Shown here: piece after piece, positions 19,796 through 29,027 of the stretch
Layout: each line of letters starts with the position of its first letter
Position numbering within the stretch: the stretch's first letter is position 1
DNA from: Streptomyces sp. NWU339
Lineage (GTDB): Bacteria; Actinomycetota; Actinomycetes; Streptomycetales; Streptomycetaceae
Assembly: GCF_003143855.1 (NCBI RefSeq)
Contig: NZ_QFRK01000002.1
Span: forward strand, 303,505 to 367,504
Length of the DNA stretch: 64,000 nt
Direction of reading: 5' to 3'
Translations under genes and position numbers: made by a program
The notes under the pieces: generated by a model
The model's input: only the letters and a program-made list of their open reading frames with translations
Database searches by the model: none
What the model was told of the DNA's origin: nothing

Positions 19796-20114
19796 GGCTG
19801 CTACCTCTCCTTGGTGTGAACTACACGATGGCTTGTGAATGTGAACGCTTTCACGAATCCCCCAACAAGTGAAGGGCCGAACGCCAGGTTCCCTGGCGTG
19901 GTCCTTGGGTGTGAAGGGGGTTCCGGCGATCTGTGGAGGCCGATGCTGCGGGCCGTCCTGATCGCCATGTAGAGACTCGCAAACCTCGGCGGCGGATACA
20001 ACCCCTTCCGGAAAGTTTTTTTTGATTCATCGGTGTCGACTAGGTCACAGCCGTACTTCCATGGGGTGGATCCTGGCCTAAACGTTCGAGTGAAAGGACT
20101 TTAGCCTTTTCCGC

Positions 20115-21083
20115 TCACACAATCACACGCAGTGCACGGCGAACGCCTGTGAACGTCACGCTGGTGCGCAGTCCGAGGTGGTCACCGTCCATCTGGAGGG
20201 GCAGTGGCACCTTCGAATGCAAGGTGAACTGGGTCAGATCGTGTCCGGCGACCACGTGCCTGCCCCGGGGCCCGCGCTCGGGGGACGAAGTGAGCAACTG
20301 GGTGCCATACCGGGCAACGGTGGCGGTGGACAGCCGCTTCAGACCGAAGATGTCGAGGCCGGTATCGAACGAGGCCTTAGGTGACGCGTAGATCGGGCGA
20401 TTGCCGAGAAACGTCCACGGGGAGGCGTTCGACACTATGGAGAGCAGCAGATCGGTGACCGGGTCCTCGCCCGGCTGCTCCAGCGTTATCACCCCGTGCC
20501 GACGGCGCGGCTCTCCGAGCAACTGGCGCACCACCTGACGCATGTACAGCGCGTGAGTGGACTTCTTGCCCCGCTCACGGTGCTGTTCCACCCGGCCGAC
20601 CACCCCGGCGTCGAAGCCCAGTCCCGCGTTGAACGTGAACCAGCGGGACGGCACGGCCTCGTCGTCCGTCCCCGGTGTGCCCGACGTCAGGCCCAGGCCG
20701 ACGGTGCGCTCGCGCCTCTCGCGCAGCGCGTCCAGCAGGACGCCGGTGGCCTCCACGGGCTGGTTGGGCAGGCCCAGGGCGCGGGCGAAGACATTGGTGG
20801 AGCCGCCGGGGACCACGGCGAGGCCGGGCAGCTGCTCCGGGTCGGGGCCGGCGTGCAGCAGGCCGTTGACGACCTCGTTGACCGTGCCGTCGCCGCCGAG
20901 GGCCACCACCAGATCGATGTCGTCGCTCTCCGCCGCCTGCCGGCCCAGGTCCCGTGCGTGCCCCCGGTACTCGGTGGTCACCGCTTCCAGTTTCATCTCA
21001 CTGGCGAGCGCGTGGATCAGCACGTCGCGCGTACGCGCACTCGTGGTGGTTGCCGCCGGATTGACCACGAGAAGTGCACGCAT
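20115..21083 (-). CDS. Diacylglycerol/lipid kinase family protein
   Basis: A 322-residue member of the DagK/YegS/LCB5 fold. The nucleotide-binding signature VVALGGDGTVNEVVNGLL is at about residues 59-76, with PGGSTNVFARALG following and a C-terminal beta-sandwich domain. It phosphorylates a lipid, probably diacylglycerol, at the inner membrane face. It lies upstream of wblE on the same strand with 319 bp between them, so it is probably separate. It is divergent from a small membrane protein gene. Confidence 0.92.
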   Translation of the reverse strand: MRALLVVNPAATTTSARTRDVLIHALASEMKLEAVTTEYRGHARDLGRQAAESDDIDLVVALGGDGTVNEVVNGLLHAGPDPEQLPGLAVVPGGSTNVFARALGLPNQPVEATGVLLDALRERRERTVGLGLTSGTPGTDDEAVPSRWFTFNAGLGFDAGVVGRVEQHRERGKKSTHALYMRQVVRQLLGEPRRRHGVITLEQPGEDPVTDLLLSIVSNASPWTFLGNRPIYASPKASFDTGLDIFGLKRLSTATVARYGTQLLTSSPERGPRGRHVVAGHDLTQFTLHSKVPLPLQMDGDHLGLRTSVTFTGVRRALRVIV

Positions 21084-21212
21084 GCGTTGCAGGGTACCTA
21101 CTGGGCGGTACCGGAGCCCAGGCCGAGGGGTGATCGAAAACGGACACCGGGTGGGACCGGGGGCGCGAACCTCGGCACGGGGGCGCGTGCGAGCGAGGGC
21201 TACCCTTCAGGG

Positions 21213-21656
21213 GTGAGCAGCGAGCAGACCCCCACCACCACTCCGGACACCGCCGGCCCCCGCCCGCGCCGTCTGACGTACGCCGCGGGGCTCGCCGCCC
21301 TGGAGGGGCTGGGCCTGCTGGCCGGCGGGGTCTGGATGCTGGTCCGCGGGATCACCGGTCAACCGGACGACCGGCAGCAGGCCGTCACCGGCGGACTCAC
21401 GCTGGTGGTGCTCGCACTTCTGCCGCTGCTCGCCGCGCGCGGGCTGCTCGGCCGCCGAAGCTGGAGCCGCGGCCCGGCCGTCGTCACCCAGCTCCTGGCG
21501 CTGCCGGTGGCCTACAACCTGCTGCAGTCCGACAGTGTGGCCATCCCGGCGGGGATCGTGCTCGCGGTGGTGGCCGTGACGGCCCTGGTACTGCTGCTCA
21601 ACCCCGAGACGACCCGGGCCCTCGGCATCCGGGGACCCGGGAACGCCGAGAAGTAG
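21213..21656 (+). CDS. Four-helix integral membrane protein, unknown function
   Basis: A 147-residue protein. After a 25-residue Pro/Thr-rich N-terminus there are four hydrophobic helices (about 28-48, 62-80, 92-107 and 110-132). The GTG start is chosen because the longer upstream frame runs antisense to the lipid kinase. I do not recognise a characterised family. It is convergent with sigH, and the 98-bp gap between them is GC-rich with no clean hairpin. Confidence 0.75.
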   Translation: MSSEQTPTTTPDTAGPRPRRLTYAAGLAALEGLGLLAGGVWMLVRGITGQPDDRQQAVTGGLTLVVLALLPLLAARGLLGRRSWSRGPAVVTQLLALPVAYNLLQSDSVAIPAGIVLAVVAVTALVLLLNPETTRALGIRGPGNAEK

Positions 21657-21754
21657 CTCCCCACCTCCCGGGCCGCCGTTGCCGTTCGGGTGCCGCTGCC
21701 GTTCGCTCCCGCCGCGCGGCGGCTCGTTCCACCGTGCGGCGGGTCACTCCTCGC

Positions 21755-22912
21755 TCACTCCTCTACGAGAAGCTTCTCGCGCAGTTGCGCCAGCGTGCGG
21801 GCCAGCAGCCGGGAGACGTGCATCTGTGAGATGCCGACCTCCTGTGCGATCTGCGACTGGGTCATGTTGCCGAAGAAGCGCAGCAGCAGAATCCGTTTCT
21901 CGCGCGGAGGGAGATCCTCCAGCAGCGGCTTGAGCGACTCGCGGTACTCCACCCCCTCCAACGCCTCGTCCTCGGCGCCCAGGGTGTCCGCGACCGCCGG
22001 GGACTCGTCGTCGGTGTCGGGGACGTCCAGGGACAGCGTGGAGTACGCGTTGGCGGACTCCAGGCCCTCCAGGACCTCCTCCTCCGAGATCGCCAGCTTC
22101 TCGGCGAGCTCGTGCACCGTGGGGGAACGGCCGTGCAGCTGCGAGAGCTCGGCCGTGGCCGTCGTCAGCGCCAGTCGCAGCTCCTGCAGCCGGCGGGGGA
22201 CACGGACCGCCCAGCCCTTGTCGCGGAAGTGCCGCTTGATCTCGCCGACGACCGTCGGGGTCGCGTACGTCGAGAACTCCACGCCGCGGTCCGGGTCGAA
22301 GCGGTCGACCGACTTGATCAGACCGATGGTGGCGACCTGGGTCAGGTCGTCCAGGGGTTCCCCGCGGTTGCGGAAGCGGCGCGCGAGGTGCTCGACGAGC
22401 GGCAGATGCATGCGGACCAGCCGGTTGCGCAGCTCCGCGTACTCGGGACTGCCGTCCTGCAGGGTGCGCAGCTCGAGAAACAAGGCGCGTGCCCCGCTGC
22501 GGTCCTGCGGGTCGCGCTGCGCGCCGTGCGTCACCGGGGTGTGCTGGACGCCCTGTGCGCTCGGCGTCCGCGGCACCTCGCTCTCGGCGTGTCGCTCGTG
22601 CTCGTTCATCGTCCCGCCCGTCGCCCTTCCCCGAGCGCTCGCCTCGTCCCCCGCCGTCGGCCTCGCCCGCGCCGGGGCTTCCCGGTGTCCGGGGGAGGCC
22701 CCGGGCCGCCGCCCGGCCTCGGGCGTACTCCGTGCGGCACCGCCGGGCTGCCCGCCGCCCGGCGGACCGGCCTGAGCGGAGTCGTCCTCCGGATGGGGCC
22801 GGGCCTGTTCCGGGATGGCGTCGATGCCGTCGATACCGCCCGGCATCCGCTCGGCAGGCAGCCCCCGTGTGCCGCGTTCTTCGTCCCGCACCGGCCCGTC
22901 CTCGTTCCTCAC
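21755..22912 (-). CDS. sigH: SigB/SigF-type stress sigma factor SigH
   Basis: The long form is 385 residues from a GTG that overlaps the anti-sigma stop (GTGA). A Gly/Pro/Arg-rich extension of about 100 residues precedes the group 3 sigma core: region 2 (HLPLVEHLARRFRNRGEPLDDL and VEFSTYATPTVVGEIKRHFRDKGW), region 3 and region 4 (NMTQSQIAQEVGISQMHVSRLL). In S. coelicolor SigH is made in several lengths from alternative starts and controls osmotic stress and septation. An internal ATG at 22609 (MNEHERHAE) gives a 284-residue form lacking the extension. Confidence 0.93.
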   Translation of the reverse strand: MRNEDGPVRDEERGTRGLPAERMPGGIDGIDAIPEQARPHPEDDSAQAGPPGGGQPGGAARSTPEAGRRPGASPGHREAPARARPTAGDEASARGRATGGTMNEHERHAESEVPRTPSAQGVQHTPVTHGAQRDPQDRSGARALFLELRTLQDGSPEYAELRNRLVRMHLPLVEHLARRFRNRGEPLDDLTQVATIGLIKSVDRFDPDRGVEFSTYATPTVVGEIKRHFRDKGWAVRVPRRLQELRLALTTATAELSQLHGRSPTVHELAEKLAISEEEVLEGLESANAYSTLSLDVPDTDDESPAVADTLGAEDEALEGVEYRESLKPLLEDLPPREKRILLLRFFGNMTQSQIAQEVGISQMHVSRLLARTLAQLREKLLVEE

Positions 22913-23322
22913 GCCGGCCCGGGTCCCGCGCCGCGCTGTTTGTAGAGGCTGATCGAAACGGTTTTGTCGTCGTCCACGGCGGAGGAGACCTTGCCCGCGA
23001 GAGCGGACAGGACGGTCCACGCGAAGGTGTCACGCGAGGGAGCGTGACCGTCCGTGGTCGGCGCCGAGACCGTGACCTCGAGCGAGTCGTCGACGAGGCG
23101 GAAGACACAACTGAGCACCGAACCCGGCACGGCCTGCTGAAGCAGGATCGCGCAGGCCTCGTCGACCGCGATGCGCAGGTCCTCGATCTCGTCGAGGGTG
23201 AAGTCCAACCGGGCCGCGAGACCGGCCGTGGCCGTACGCAGCACCGACAGGTAGGCACCCGCGGCCGGCAGCCGGACTTCCACGAAGTCCTGGGTCGCGG
23301 GCTCGCCTGCGATCTGGGACAC
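22909..23322 (-). CDS. prsH: Anti-sigma factor of SigH, serine kinase/ATPase fold
   Basis: A 137-residue RsbW/SpoIIAB-like HATPase. The N box is LRIAVDEACAILL (about 57-69). The other nucleotide motifs are reduced, as in other small anti-sigma factors. It matches the PrsH/UshX (RshA) protein that binds SigH. The GTG start giving VSQIAGEPA follows a ggagg ribosome site 5-6 nt away. An upstream in-frame ATG adds 17 residues and is less likely. Translational coupling to sigH should keep the two proteins balanced. Confidence 0.9.
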   Translation of the reverse strand: MSQIAGEPATQDFVEVRLPAAGAYLSVLRTATAGLAARLDFTLDEIEDLRIAVDEACAILLQQAVPGSVLSCVFRLVDDSLEVTVSAPTTDGHAPSRDTFAWTVLSALAGKVSSAVDDDKTVSISLYKQRGAGPGPA

Positions 23323-23632
23323 CCTCACCTCCAAGGTGGTACAAGCGTTCAGGGCCGGGGTCGCCCCCGGCAACGCGATACGTGGTTCAGCGGTGACGCT
23401 ACCGCGCTCCCGACGGTCCTGTCCCCGGGACCCCGACCCGTGCTGTCACTCATAGTAAAACCACGGATACGCTCCGTGGCTAGGGGTCTGCGGGCCCGAA
23501 AGGGAAGAGCGCGCGCCGGATTGACGTACCCAGACGTCACACGGTCGAACCGTCCGTTGCCGGAGTCCTCTCGCGTCACACGGGGACGTGCTCGACGAGA
23601 TGCTGGAACCAGTCTGCCACCGTGCTCTTGTA

Positions 23633-23672
23633 GTCACGTGCTCACGTGCTCACGTGCTCACGTGCTCACGGG
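23633..23672. repeat. Octamer tandem repeat built on CACGTG
   Basis: Five 8-bp units run head to tail: GTCACGTG, three CTCACGTG, then CTCACGGG. Four contain the palindrome CACGTG. The array overlaps the last codons and stop of the PLP enzyme gene on the minus strand. The rest of the gap up to prsH (23323-23632) should contain the prsH-sigH promoters, which I cannot assign. Confidence 0.85.
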
Positions 23673-24610
23673 AAGGGGCGGCCGGTGACGACCGCCGCGA
23701 CCGTGCTCCCGCGCGGGAACGCGTTCTCCTCGGCCAGGGAGACAAGGGCGTAAAGCAACTTGGCGACATAGACACGTTCGACGGGTACGCCGTGACGTTG
23801 CTCGAAGTCCGCGGCGAACTCCTCGAGCTCCGGGGCGGTACGGGCGTAACCGCCGAAGTGGAAGCGGTCCTCCAGGCCCCAGTCGCCGCGCGGACCGCCG
23901 AACGCCTCGGCCTGAAGGGCACGTATGTCCGTGGCCAGAAAGCCGCCCTTCAGTACCGGAACGCCCAGTGCGCGAGCACCGGAGCCGAGTCCGGCGGCCA
24001 GCCCGGCGAGCGTCCCGCCCGTGCCGCACGCCACCGCGACGACGTCCGCCCGGCCGGCCAACTCCTCCCCGAGCACCCGGCAACCGCGCACGGCCAGGGG
24101 GTTGCTGCCGCCCTCGGGGACGACGTACGCGTCCTCGGCGCCCGCCGCGTGCAGCACGGCTGCCAAGGTGCCGGGCGCGGTCTTGCGGCGATAGGTCGCC
24201 CGGTCGACGAAGTGCAGCCGCATGCCGGCGGCCGCGCACCGGGCCAGCGAGGGGTTGAGGGGGCGGTCGGCGAGCTCTTGGCCGCGCACCACGCCGACCG
24301 TGCGCAGACCGAGCAGCCGGCCGGCGGCGGCGGTGGCCCGCAGATGGTTGGAGTACGCGCCACCGAAGGTGAGCACGGTCCGACCGGCTGCCGCCGCGAG
24401 ATTCGGCGCGAGTTTGCGCCACTTGTTTCCGATCAGTTCCGGGTGGATCAGGTCGTCCCGTTTCAGCAGCAGCCGGACCCCGCGCCGCTCGAACCGCTCG
24501 TCCGCGATGTCCTGCACCGGCGAGGGCAGGCGGGGGTGCAGCTCCGCGAGGCCCGCGCGGTCGGTGGCGGAGGCGGCGGACGCTGGGTCGGGGGTGTCCG
24601 GGCTGGTCAC
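23666..24610 (-). CDS. PLP-dependent D-cysteine desulfhydrase/ACC deaminase family
   Basis: A fold-type II PLP enzyme of about 314 residues from GTG 24610 (ATG 24682 would add 24). The PLP lysine lies in LIGNKWRKL, with LTFGGAYSNHLRA (phosphate side) and ACGTGGTLAGLAAGL (glycine loop) following. The family includes D-cysteine desulfhydrase and 1-aminocyclopropane-1-carboxylate deaminase. The exact substrate cannot be read. The gene end runs into an octamer repeat. It is downstream of a DUF6010 gene on the same strand. Confidence 0.85.
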   Translation of the reverse strand: MTSPDTPDPASAASATDRAGLAELHPRLPSPVQDIADERFERRGVRLLLKRDDLIHPELIGNKWRKLAPNLAAAAGRTVLTFGGAYSNHLRATAAAGRLLGLRTVGVVRGQELADRPLNPSLARCAAAGMRLHFVDRATYRRKTAPGTLAAVLHAAGAEDAYVVPEGGSNPLAVRGCRVLGEELAGRADVVAVACGTGGTLAGLAAGLGSGARALGVPVLKGGFLATDIRALQAEAFGGPRGDWGLEDRFHFGGYARTAPELEEFAADFEQRHGVPVERVYVAKLLYALVSLAEENAFPRGSTVAAVVTGRPFP

Positions 24611-24740
24611 CGGGCCATTGTCGCCCGGCAGGGGGAGCCGGGCGCCGGGCGGGGCGGGCGCCCGGCCGTCCGGGGCGAGCATGGCTGAATTCCGCCGCCG
24701 TCGGTCGTGCCGTAGGCGAACGCGTGGCCGACACTCTTCG

Positions 24741-25223
24741 TCAGTTCGAACTGCCGCTCGGGACCGGTTCCCCGGTGCCGGGCCGCCCGGCGGCCTCGAC
24801 GGGGGTGGAATTCGCGCTGTCGTGGCGGTGGCCGCGGCCCCGGTGGCGGACGAGGTCGATCAGTGACGGGCCTCCCCACAGGCACCACAGGGCGATCACC
24901 GGATCGCAGATCGCGCAGCCCAGCGACGAGGTGGGGGCGAACGGGATGATGGGGTTGCCCTTGAGGTGGTGGACGACGTCCCACGCGGTGTGCAGCAGCC
25001 AGCCGACGCCGATGAACGTCCACGAGTCCAGGCCGCGGAACGCGACGTAGGTGATCAGCGCCGTGAAGGCGAATTCCCAGCCGCCCAGGCCGCCCCCGCT
25101 GAGGTAGGCGGCGCCCGCGCCGGCGACCATGACGGCGTTCAGCCGCCGCCGGTGCGGCTCGCGGACGAGGGACATCAGCAGGGCGTAGAGAACACCGATG
25201 CCGATGGGGGCGACGTACTGCAT
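24741..25223 (-). CDS. DUF6010 integral membrane protein
   Basis: A 160-residue protein with about four hydrophobic segments. It contains the conserved WLLHTAWDVVHHLKGNPIIP and CAICDPVIALWCLWGGPS blocks that I associate with DUF6010. The His/Asp-rich loop and the CxxCD motif hint at metal binding, but function is unknown. The tail after about residue 128 is hydrophilic. Confidence 0.8.
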   Translation of the reverse strand: MQYVAPIGIGVLYALLMSLVREPHRRRLNAVMVAGAGAAYLSGGGLGGWEFAFTALITYVAFRGLDSWTFIGVGWLLHTAWDVVHHLKGNPIIPFAPTSSLGCAICDPVIALWCLWGGPSLIDLVRHRGRGHRHDSANSTPVEAAGRPGTGEPVPSGSSN

Positions 25224-25375
25224 GGCGGGGCCTTTTCCTGGGAGGACCTGGGATCGCTCACCACGCTAGGAGCGGGTTTCCCGCGCACCCAGGGGGCCGG
25301 GCGACAGCTTCCGACGGATTGTCGCCAGGCCGGGCCCGGCACCCCGCACACCCGCGTACGCTCCCATACATCCCG

Positions 25376-25966
25376 TCACTTCAGCCGGTCACGGATGCGC
25401 GTCCGCATCGACGCCATCGTGAACCCGCGCGGATCCACCTTCCCGGGCTGCCACTCCAGATGCCCGATCACCGACCGTTCGTTCCATCCGTGGCGGCGGC
25501 AGACCGCGGCGGCGGCCCTCTCGATGGCTTCCAGTTGCGCTGCGGGCCAGGGGTCGTCCCCGTCGCCCAGGTTCTCGCACTCGAAGCCGTAGAAGTGCCG
25601 GTTGCCGTCGGTGTTCTGCTCGTTGTCCGCGGGGAGCGACCTCTCCGCGATCACGGCGCGCAGCACGTCGTCGTCGCCCAGGCCCGCGTGGTTGGCCCTG
25701 CCGTAGCCGACGAGGTGGACCCGGCCGTCCTTGGTGATGACGCCGTGGCACAGCGGCCCCGGCAGGCCCGCGTAGCCCGTGCGGCACAGCTCGACGGTCC
25801 GGGCGCTGCCCCGGGTGACCGTGTGATGGATCATCACGCCGTGGACCGGCCCCCAGGGGCCCTTGTGATTGCGGTTGTGATCGCGCCAGTCGCCGACCTC
25901 GACGACCCTGAGGCCCTCCGCTTTCAAAGCGTTCAGGAACGCGCTCGCGGACATGGGTGGGGCCAT
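25376..25966 (-). CDS. N-acetylmuramoyl-L-alanine amidase (Amidase_2 type)
   Basis: A 196-residue zinc amidase with no signal peptide. Zinc and catalytic positions fit VMIHHTVT (His), GYGRANHAG (region of the conserved Tyr/His) and [13 protein letters not shown] (His and Asp/Lys). It has one catalytic domain and no separate wall-binding domain, like many phage or cytosolic endolysin-type amidases. The ATG follows a near-ideal aaggagggg. It is divergent from the encapsulin gene across 295 bp. Confidence 0.9.
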   Translation of the reverse strand: MAPPMSASAFLNALKAEGLRVVEVGDWRDHNRNHKGPWGPVHGVMIHHTVTRGSARTVELCRTGYAGLPGPLCHGVITKDGRVHLVGYGRANHAGLGDDDVLRAVIAERSLPADNEQNTDGNRHFYGFECENLGDGDDPWPAAQLEAIERAAAAVCRRHGWNERSVIGHLEWQPGKVDPRGFTMASMRTRIRDRLK

Positions 25967-26261
25967 GGCCGCCCCTCCTTCTCGCGCCGCGACGGCCGCC
26001 GGTCGCGGCCGCCTCGTACCGGTGCTTGTACCTGAACGGAGTGAGCGCAACCAATCACCCCGTCCCCGTACGAGCCGATCCGGACAATGTCCGGTCGCCG
26101 GGCCGCCGCTGAACGGAACCACCATGAATGCCCATGGAGTTGAAGATCCATTCCCGCTCATTCGGGTAATACCGCAGCCACGTTCCGTGAGGAAGGCTCT
26201 GTCACGGAGACCGACGCCCGGCACGGATGGGCGCCGGTCACAACTGGGAGGGCAATTCCTT

Positions 26262-27668
26262 ATGTCGGTAGGCGAAGAGGTCCGCACGGAGCAGACCCGG
26301 CAGCAGCAGAGCCTCGGTACGGCGGCGGCGCGGAACCTGGCCACCACCACCAAGTCCGTACCGCAGATGCAGGAGATCAGCTCGCGCTGGCTGCTGCGCA
26401 TGCTGCCCTGGACGGACGTGCAGGGCGGTACGTACCGGGTGAACCGGCGGTTGACGTACGCCGTCGGGGACGGACGGGTGACCTTCGTGAAGACCGGTGA
26501 CCGCGTCGAGGTGATCCCGGCGGAGCTGGGCGAGCTGCCGGCCCTGCGGTCGTACGAGGACGAGGAAGTGCTCGCGGAGCTGGCCACCCGCTGCCGGCAG
26601 CGGGAGATCGGGGCCGGCCAGGTGATCGCTTCGTTCGGCAGTCCGGCCGACGAGGTGTTCCTGCTGGCCCACGGCAGGGTCGAGAAGGTCGGCACCGGCC
26701 CCTACGGCGGTGACGGGTCCCTCGGAATCCTCGCCGACGGCGCCTACTTCGGCGACCAGGCGCTCCTGGACGAGGGCGCGATCTGGGAGTACACCACCCG
26801 CACCCTGACCGCCTGCACCATGCTCGTCCTGCCGCGTGACGCCGTCGAGCAGGTCGCCGAGCGGTCCGAGACACTGCGCGAGCACCTCCGGGAGCAGCGC
26901 TCCGTCCCGAGTCAGCGCACCAACAAGTACGGCGAGCGGGAGATCGACCTCGCGGCCGGCCACAGCGGGGAACCGGACATCCCGCACACCTTCGTCGACT
27001 ACGAGGCCAAGCCCCGCGAGTACGAGCTGAGCGTCGCCCAGACCGTGCTGCGCATCCACACGCGCGTGGCCGACCTCTACAACCAGCCCATGAACCAGAC
27101 GGAGCAGCAGATCAGGCTGACCGTCGAGGCGTTGAAGGAGCGCCAGGAGCACGAACTCATCAACAACCGGGGCTTCGGTCTGCTGCACAACTGCGAGTAC
27201 GACCAGCGGATCCAGCCGCACGACGGCGTACCCGCCCCCGACGACCTGGACGAACTGCTCAGCAGGCGACGCGGGACCAAGCTGCTCCTCGCCCACCCGC
27301 GCGCGATCTCCGCGTTCGGCCGCGAGCTCAACAAGCGGGGACTCGTCCCCGAGACCATCGACATGGCCGGCAACCGCATCCCCACCTGGCGGGGTGTGCC
27401 CATCTTCCCGTGCAACAAGATCCCGGTGACGGAGGAGCGCACGACCTCCATCATCGCGCTGCGCACGGGCGAGGAGGAGCAGGGCGTCATCGGCCTGCGG
27501 GCGTCCGGCCTCCCCGACGAGATCGAGCCGAGCCTGTCCGTGCGTTTCATGGGCGTCAACGAACAGGCCATCATCAAGTACCTGGTCACGGCCTACTACT
27601 CGGCTGCCGTCCTGGTGCCGGACGCGCTCGGCGTCCTGGAGAACGTCGAGATCGGTCGCTGGCGGTGA
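26262..27668 (+). CDS. Family 2B encapsulin shell protein (EshA-like)
   Basis: A 468-residue HK97-fold shell protein with a cyclic-nucleotide-binding-like domain inserted at about residues 90-205 ([52 protein letters not shown]). The flanking parts form the P and A domains (N-terminal [19 protein letters not shown]-terminal [36 protein letters not shown]). It resembles S. griseus EshA and S. coelicolor SCO5249 from memory. Family 2B shells are known to enclose terpene or prenyl enzymes, and the next gene is a polyprenyl synthase. Whether the domain binds cAMP or another ligand is not visible. The ribosome site gggaggg supports the ATG. Confidence 0.93.
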   Translation: MSVGEEVRTEQTRQQQSLGTAAARNLATTTKSVPQMQEISSRWLLRMLPWTDVQGGTYRVNRRLTYAVGDGRVTFVKTGDRVEVIPAELGELPALRSYEDEEVLAELATRCRQREIGAGQVIASFGSPADEVFLLAHGRVEKVGTGPYGGDGSLGILADGAYFGDQALLDEGAIWEYTTRTLTACTMLVLPRDAVEQVAERSETLREHLREQRSVPSQRTNKYGEREIDLAAGHSGEPDIPHTFVDYEAKPREYELSVAQTVLRIHTRVADLYNQPMNQTEQQIRLTVEALKERQEHELINNRGFGLLHNCEYDQRIQPHDGVPAPDDLDELLSRRRGTKLLLAHPRAISAFGRELNKRGLVPETIDMAGNRIPTWRGVPIFPCNKIPVTEERTTSIIALRTGEEEQGVIGLRASGLPDEIEPSLSVRFMGVNEQAIIKYLVTAYYSAAVLVPDALGVLENVEIGRWR

Positions 27669-27685
27669 CCTACCGCGATCTTTCG

Positions 27686-27739
27686 GCGCGTACGCCGTGT
27701 CCCCGCCCACCCGGGCGGGTACACCCTGGGGGTACGCGC
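27686..27739 (+). repeat. Structured intergenic repeat between encapsulin and cargo gene
   Basis: Outer arms GCGCGTAC and GTACGCGC enclose an inner CCGCCC/GGGCGG hairpin in the 131-bp spacer. It could act as a partial terminator or processing site that sets the shell-to-cargo ratio. This is read from complementarity only. Confidence 0.5.
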
Positions 27740-27799
27740 GTGCCGCAGGCGGAAGTGCCACCTCCGCTCATCCTCCGAGACGGGTCCAGAGGTGAGTCC

Positions 27800-28876
27800 A
27801 TGACGGAATCGATGACCGAGCCGAAAACGGAGAGCGAGTACCGGCCCGCCGAGTGCCACGAGGCGACGATCCTGCTGGACCGGGCGAGGGCCGAGGTCGT
27901 CCCCGTGCTGCGGGCCGCCATCGGCTCGATGCCCGGCCCGTTGCGCCGGATCGGTCTCTACCACTTCGGCTGGGAGAACGCGGACGGCACCCCGGCCGCG
28001 GGCGGGTCCGGCAAGGCCATCCGTCCCGCACTGGTGCTCGCCGCGGCCTCCGCCCTCGGCGGGCCCGCGGCCCGGGCGGCGGCGGTACGGGCAGCCGCCG
28101 CGGTGGAACTGGTCCACAACTTCACGTTGCTGCACGACGACGTGATGGACCGGGACACCACCCGGCGCCACCGGCCCACCGCATGGACCGTGTTCGGTGA
28201 CGACGACGCGATCCTCACCGGAGACGCCCTCCACGCGCTCGCCCTGCGGCTGCTCGCCGAGGACCCGCACCCCGCGGCCCGGGCCGCGGTGGCCCGGCTG
28301 GCGGACTGCGTCGTGGAACTGTGCGCCGGACAACAGGCGGACACGGCCATGGAGGGGCGCGACCCCGGCGAGGTCACCCTCGAGGAGACCCTCGCCATGG
28401 CCGAGGCCAAGACGGGCGCGCTGCTCGGCTGCGCCTGCGCGCTCGGCGCGCTGTACGCGGATGCCGGGGCGGCGGAGGTGGCGGCACTGGACGCGTTCGG
28501 CCGTGAGTCGGGGCTGGCCTTCCAGCTCATCGACGACGTGATCGGCATATGGGGCGACCCTCGGCACACCGGCAAGCCCGTCGGCGCGGATCTGGCAGCC
28601 CGCAAGAAGTCCCTGCCGGTGGTCGCCGCGCTCACCTCCGGCACCCCGGCGGCGTCCGAACTCGCCGGGCTGTACGGGGCTCCGCACGCGGACGAGGAGG
28701 ACCTGGAGTACATCGCCCTGACCGTGGAACGGGCGGGCGGCCGTGACTGGGCGCAGGCCCAGGCGGCCGACCGCATGGCTCGGGTGATGCAGGAACTCGC
28801 TCGCGCGGTGCCCGACCCGGAGGCGGCGGGCGGTCTGCTGGCCCTCGCCGAGTTCGTGACCCGGCGCACCGCGTAG
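27800..28876 (+). CDS. Polyprenyl diphosphate synthase, probable encapsulin cargo
   Basis: A 358-residue trans-prenyltransferase that condenses IPP with an allylic diphosphate; product length is not readable. The first Asp-rich motif is LLHDDVMDRDTTRR. The second is QLIDDVIGIWGD, with Gly replacing the last Asp of DDxxD, followed by GKPVGADLAARKKSLPV. The first 25 residues (MTESMTEPKTESEYRPAECH) are hydrophilic and low-complexity, plausible as the disordered targeting segment of family 2 cargo. It lies directly after the encapsulin gene. Two nearby ATGs (27800 and 27812) are possible starts. Confidence 0.92.
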   Translation: MTESMTEPKTESEYRPAECHEATILLDRARAEVVPVLRAAIGSMPGPLRRIGLYHFGWENADGTPAAGGSGKAIRPALVLAAASALGGPAARAAAVRAAAAVELVHNFTLLHDDVMDRDTTRRHRPTAWTVFGDDDAILTGDALHALALRLLAEDPHPAARAAVARLADCVVELCAGQQADTAMEGRDPGEVTLEETLAMAEAKTGALLGCACALGALYADAGAAEVAALDAFGRESGLAFQLIDDVIGIWGDPRHTGKPVGADLAARKKSLPVVAALTSGTPAASELAGLYGAPHADEEDLEYIALTVERAGGRDWAQAQAADRMARVMQELARAVPDPEAAGGLLALAEFVTRRTA

Positions 28877-28883
28877 ATCGCCC

Positions 28884-28922
28884 GGTGGGTCCCGCACTTC
28901 CCCACGGTGTGCGGGACCCACC
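28884..28922 (+). terminator. Strong hairpin after polyprenyl synthase
   Basis: A perfect 14-bp stem (ggtgggtcccgcac and its complement) starts 8 bp past the stop and closes the encapsulin transcription unit. Confidence 0.85.
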
Positions 28923-29027
28923 GCGCATGCGGCGCGGCCGGCCGAGATGTCGGCAAGCGTCGGCTGCCGCCCTCCCGTTAGGCTCAACCCCCGTACGATC
29001 GACGAGAGTTGAGGCGAAGGGGCGGAC

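Noticed and set aside
23633..23672. CRISPR-like repeat
   Set aside because: The units are 8 bp with no spacers. No cas genes are present anywhere in the window.
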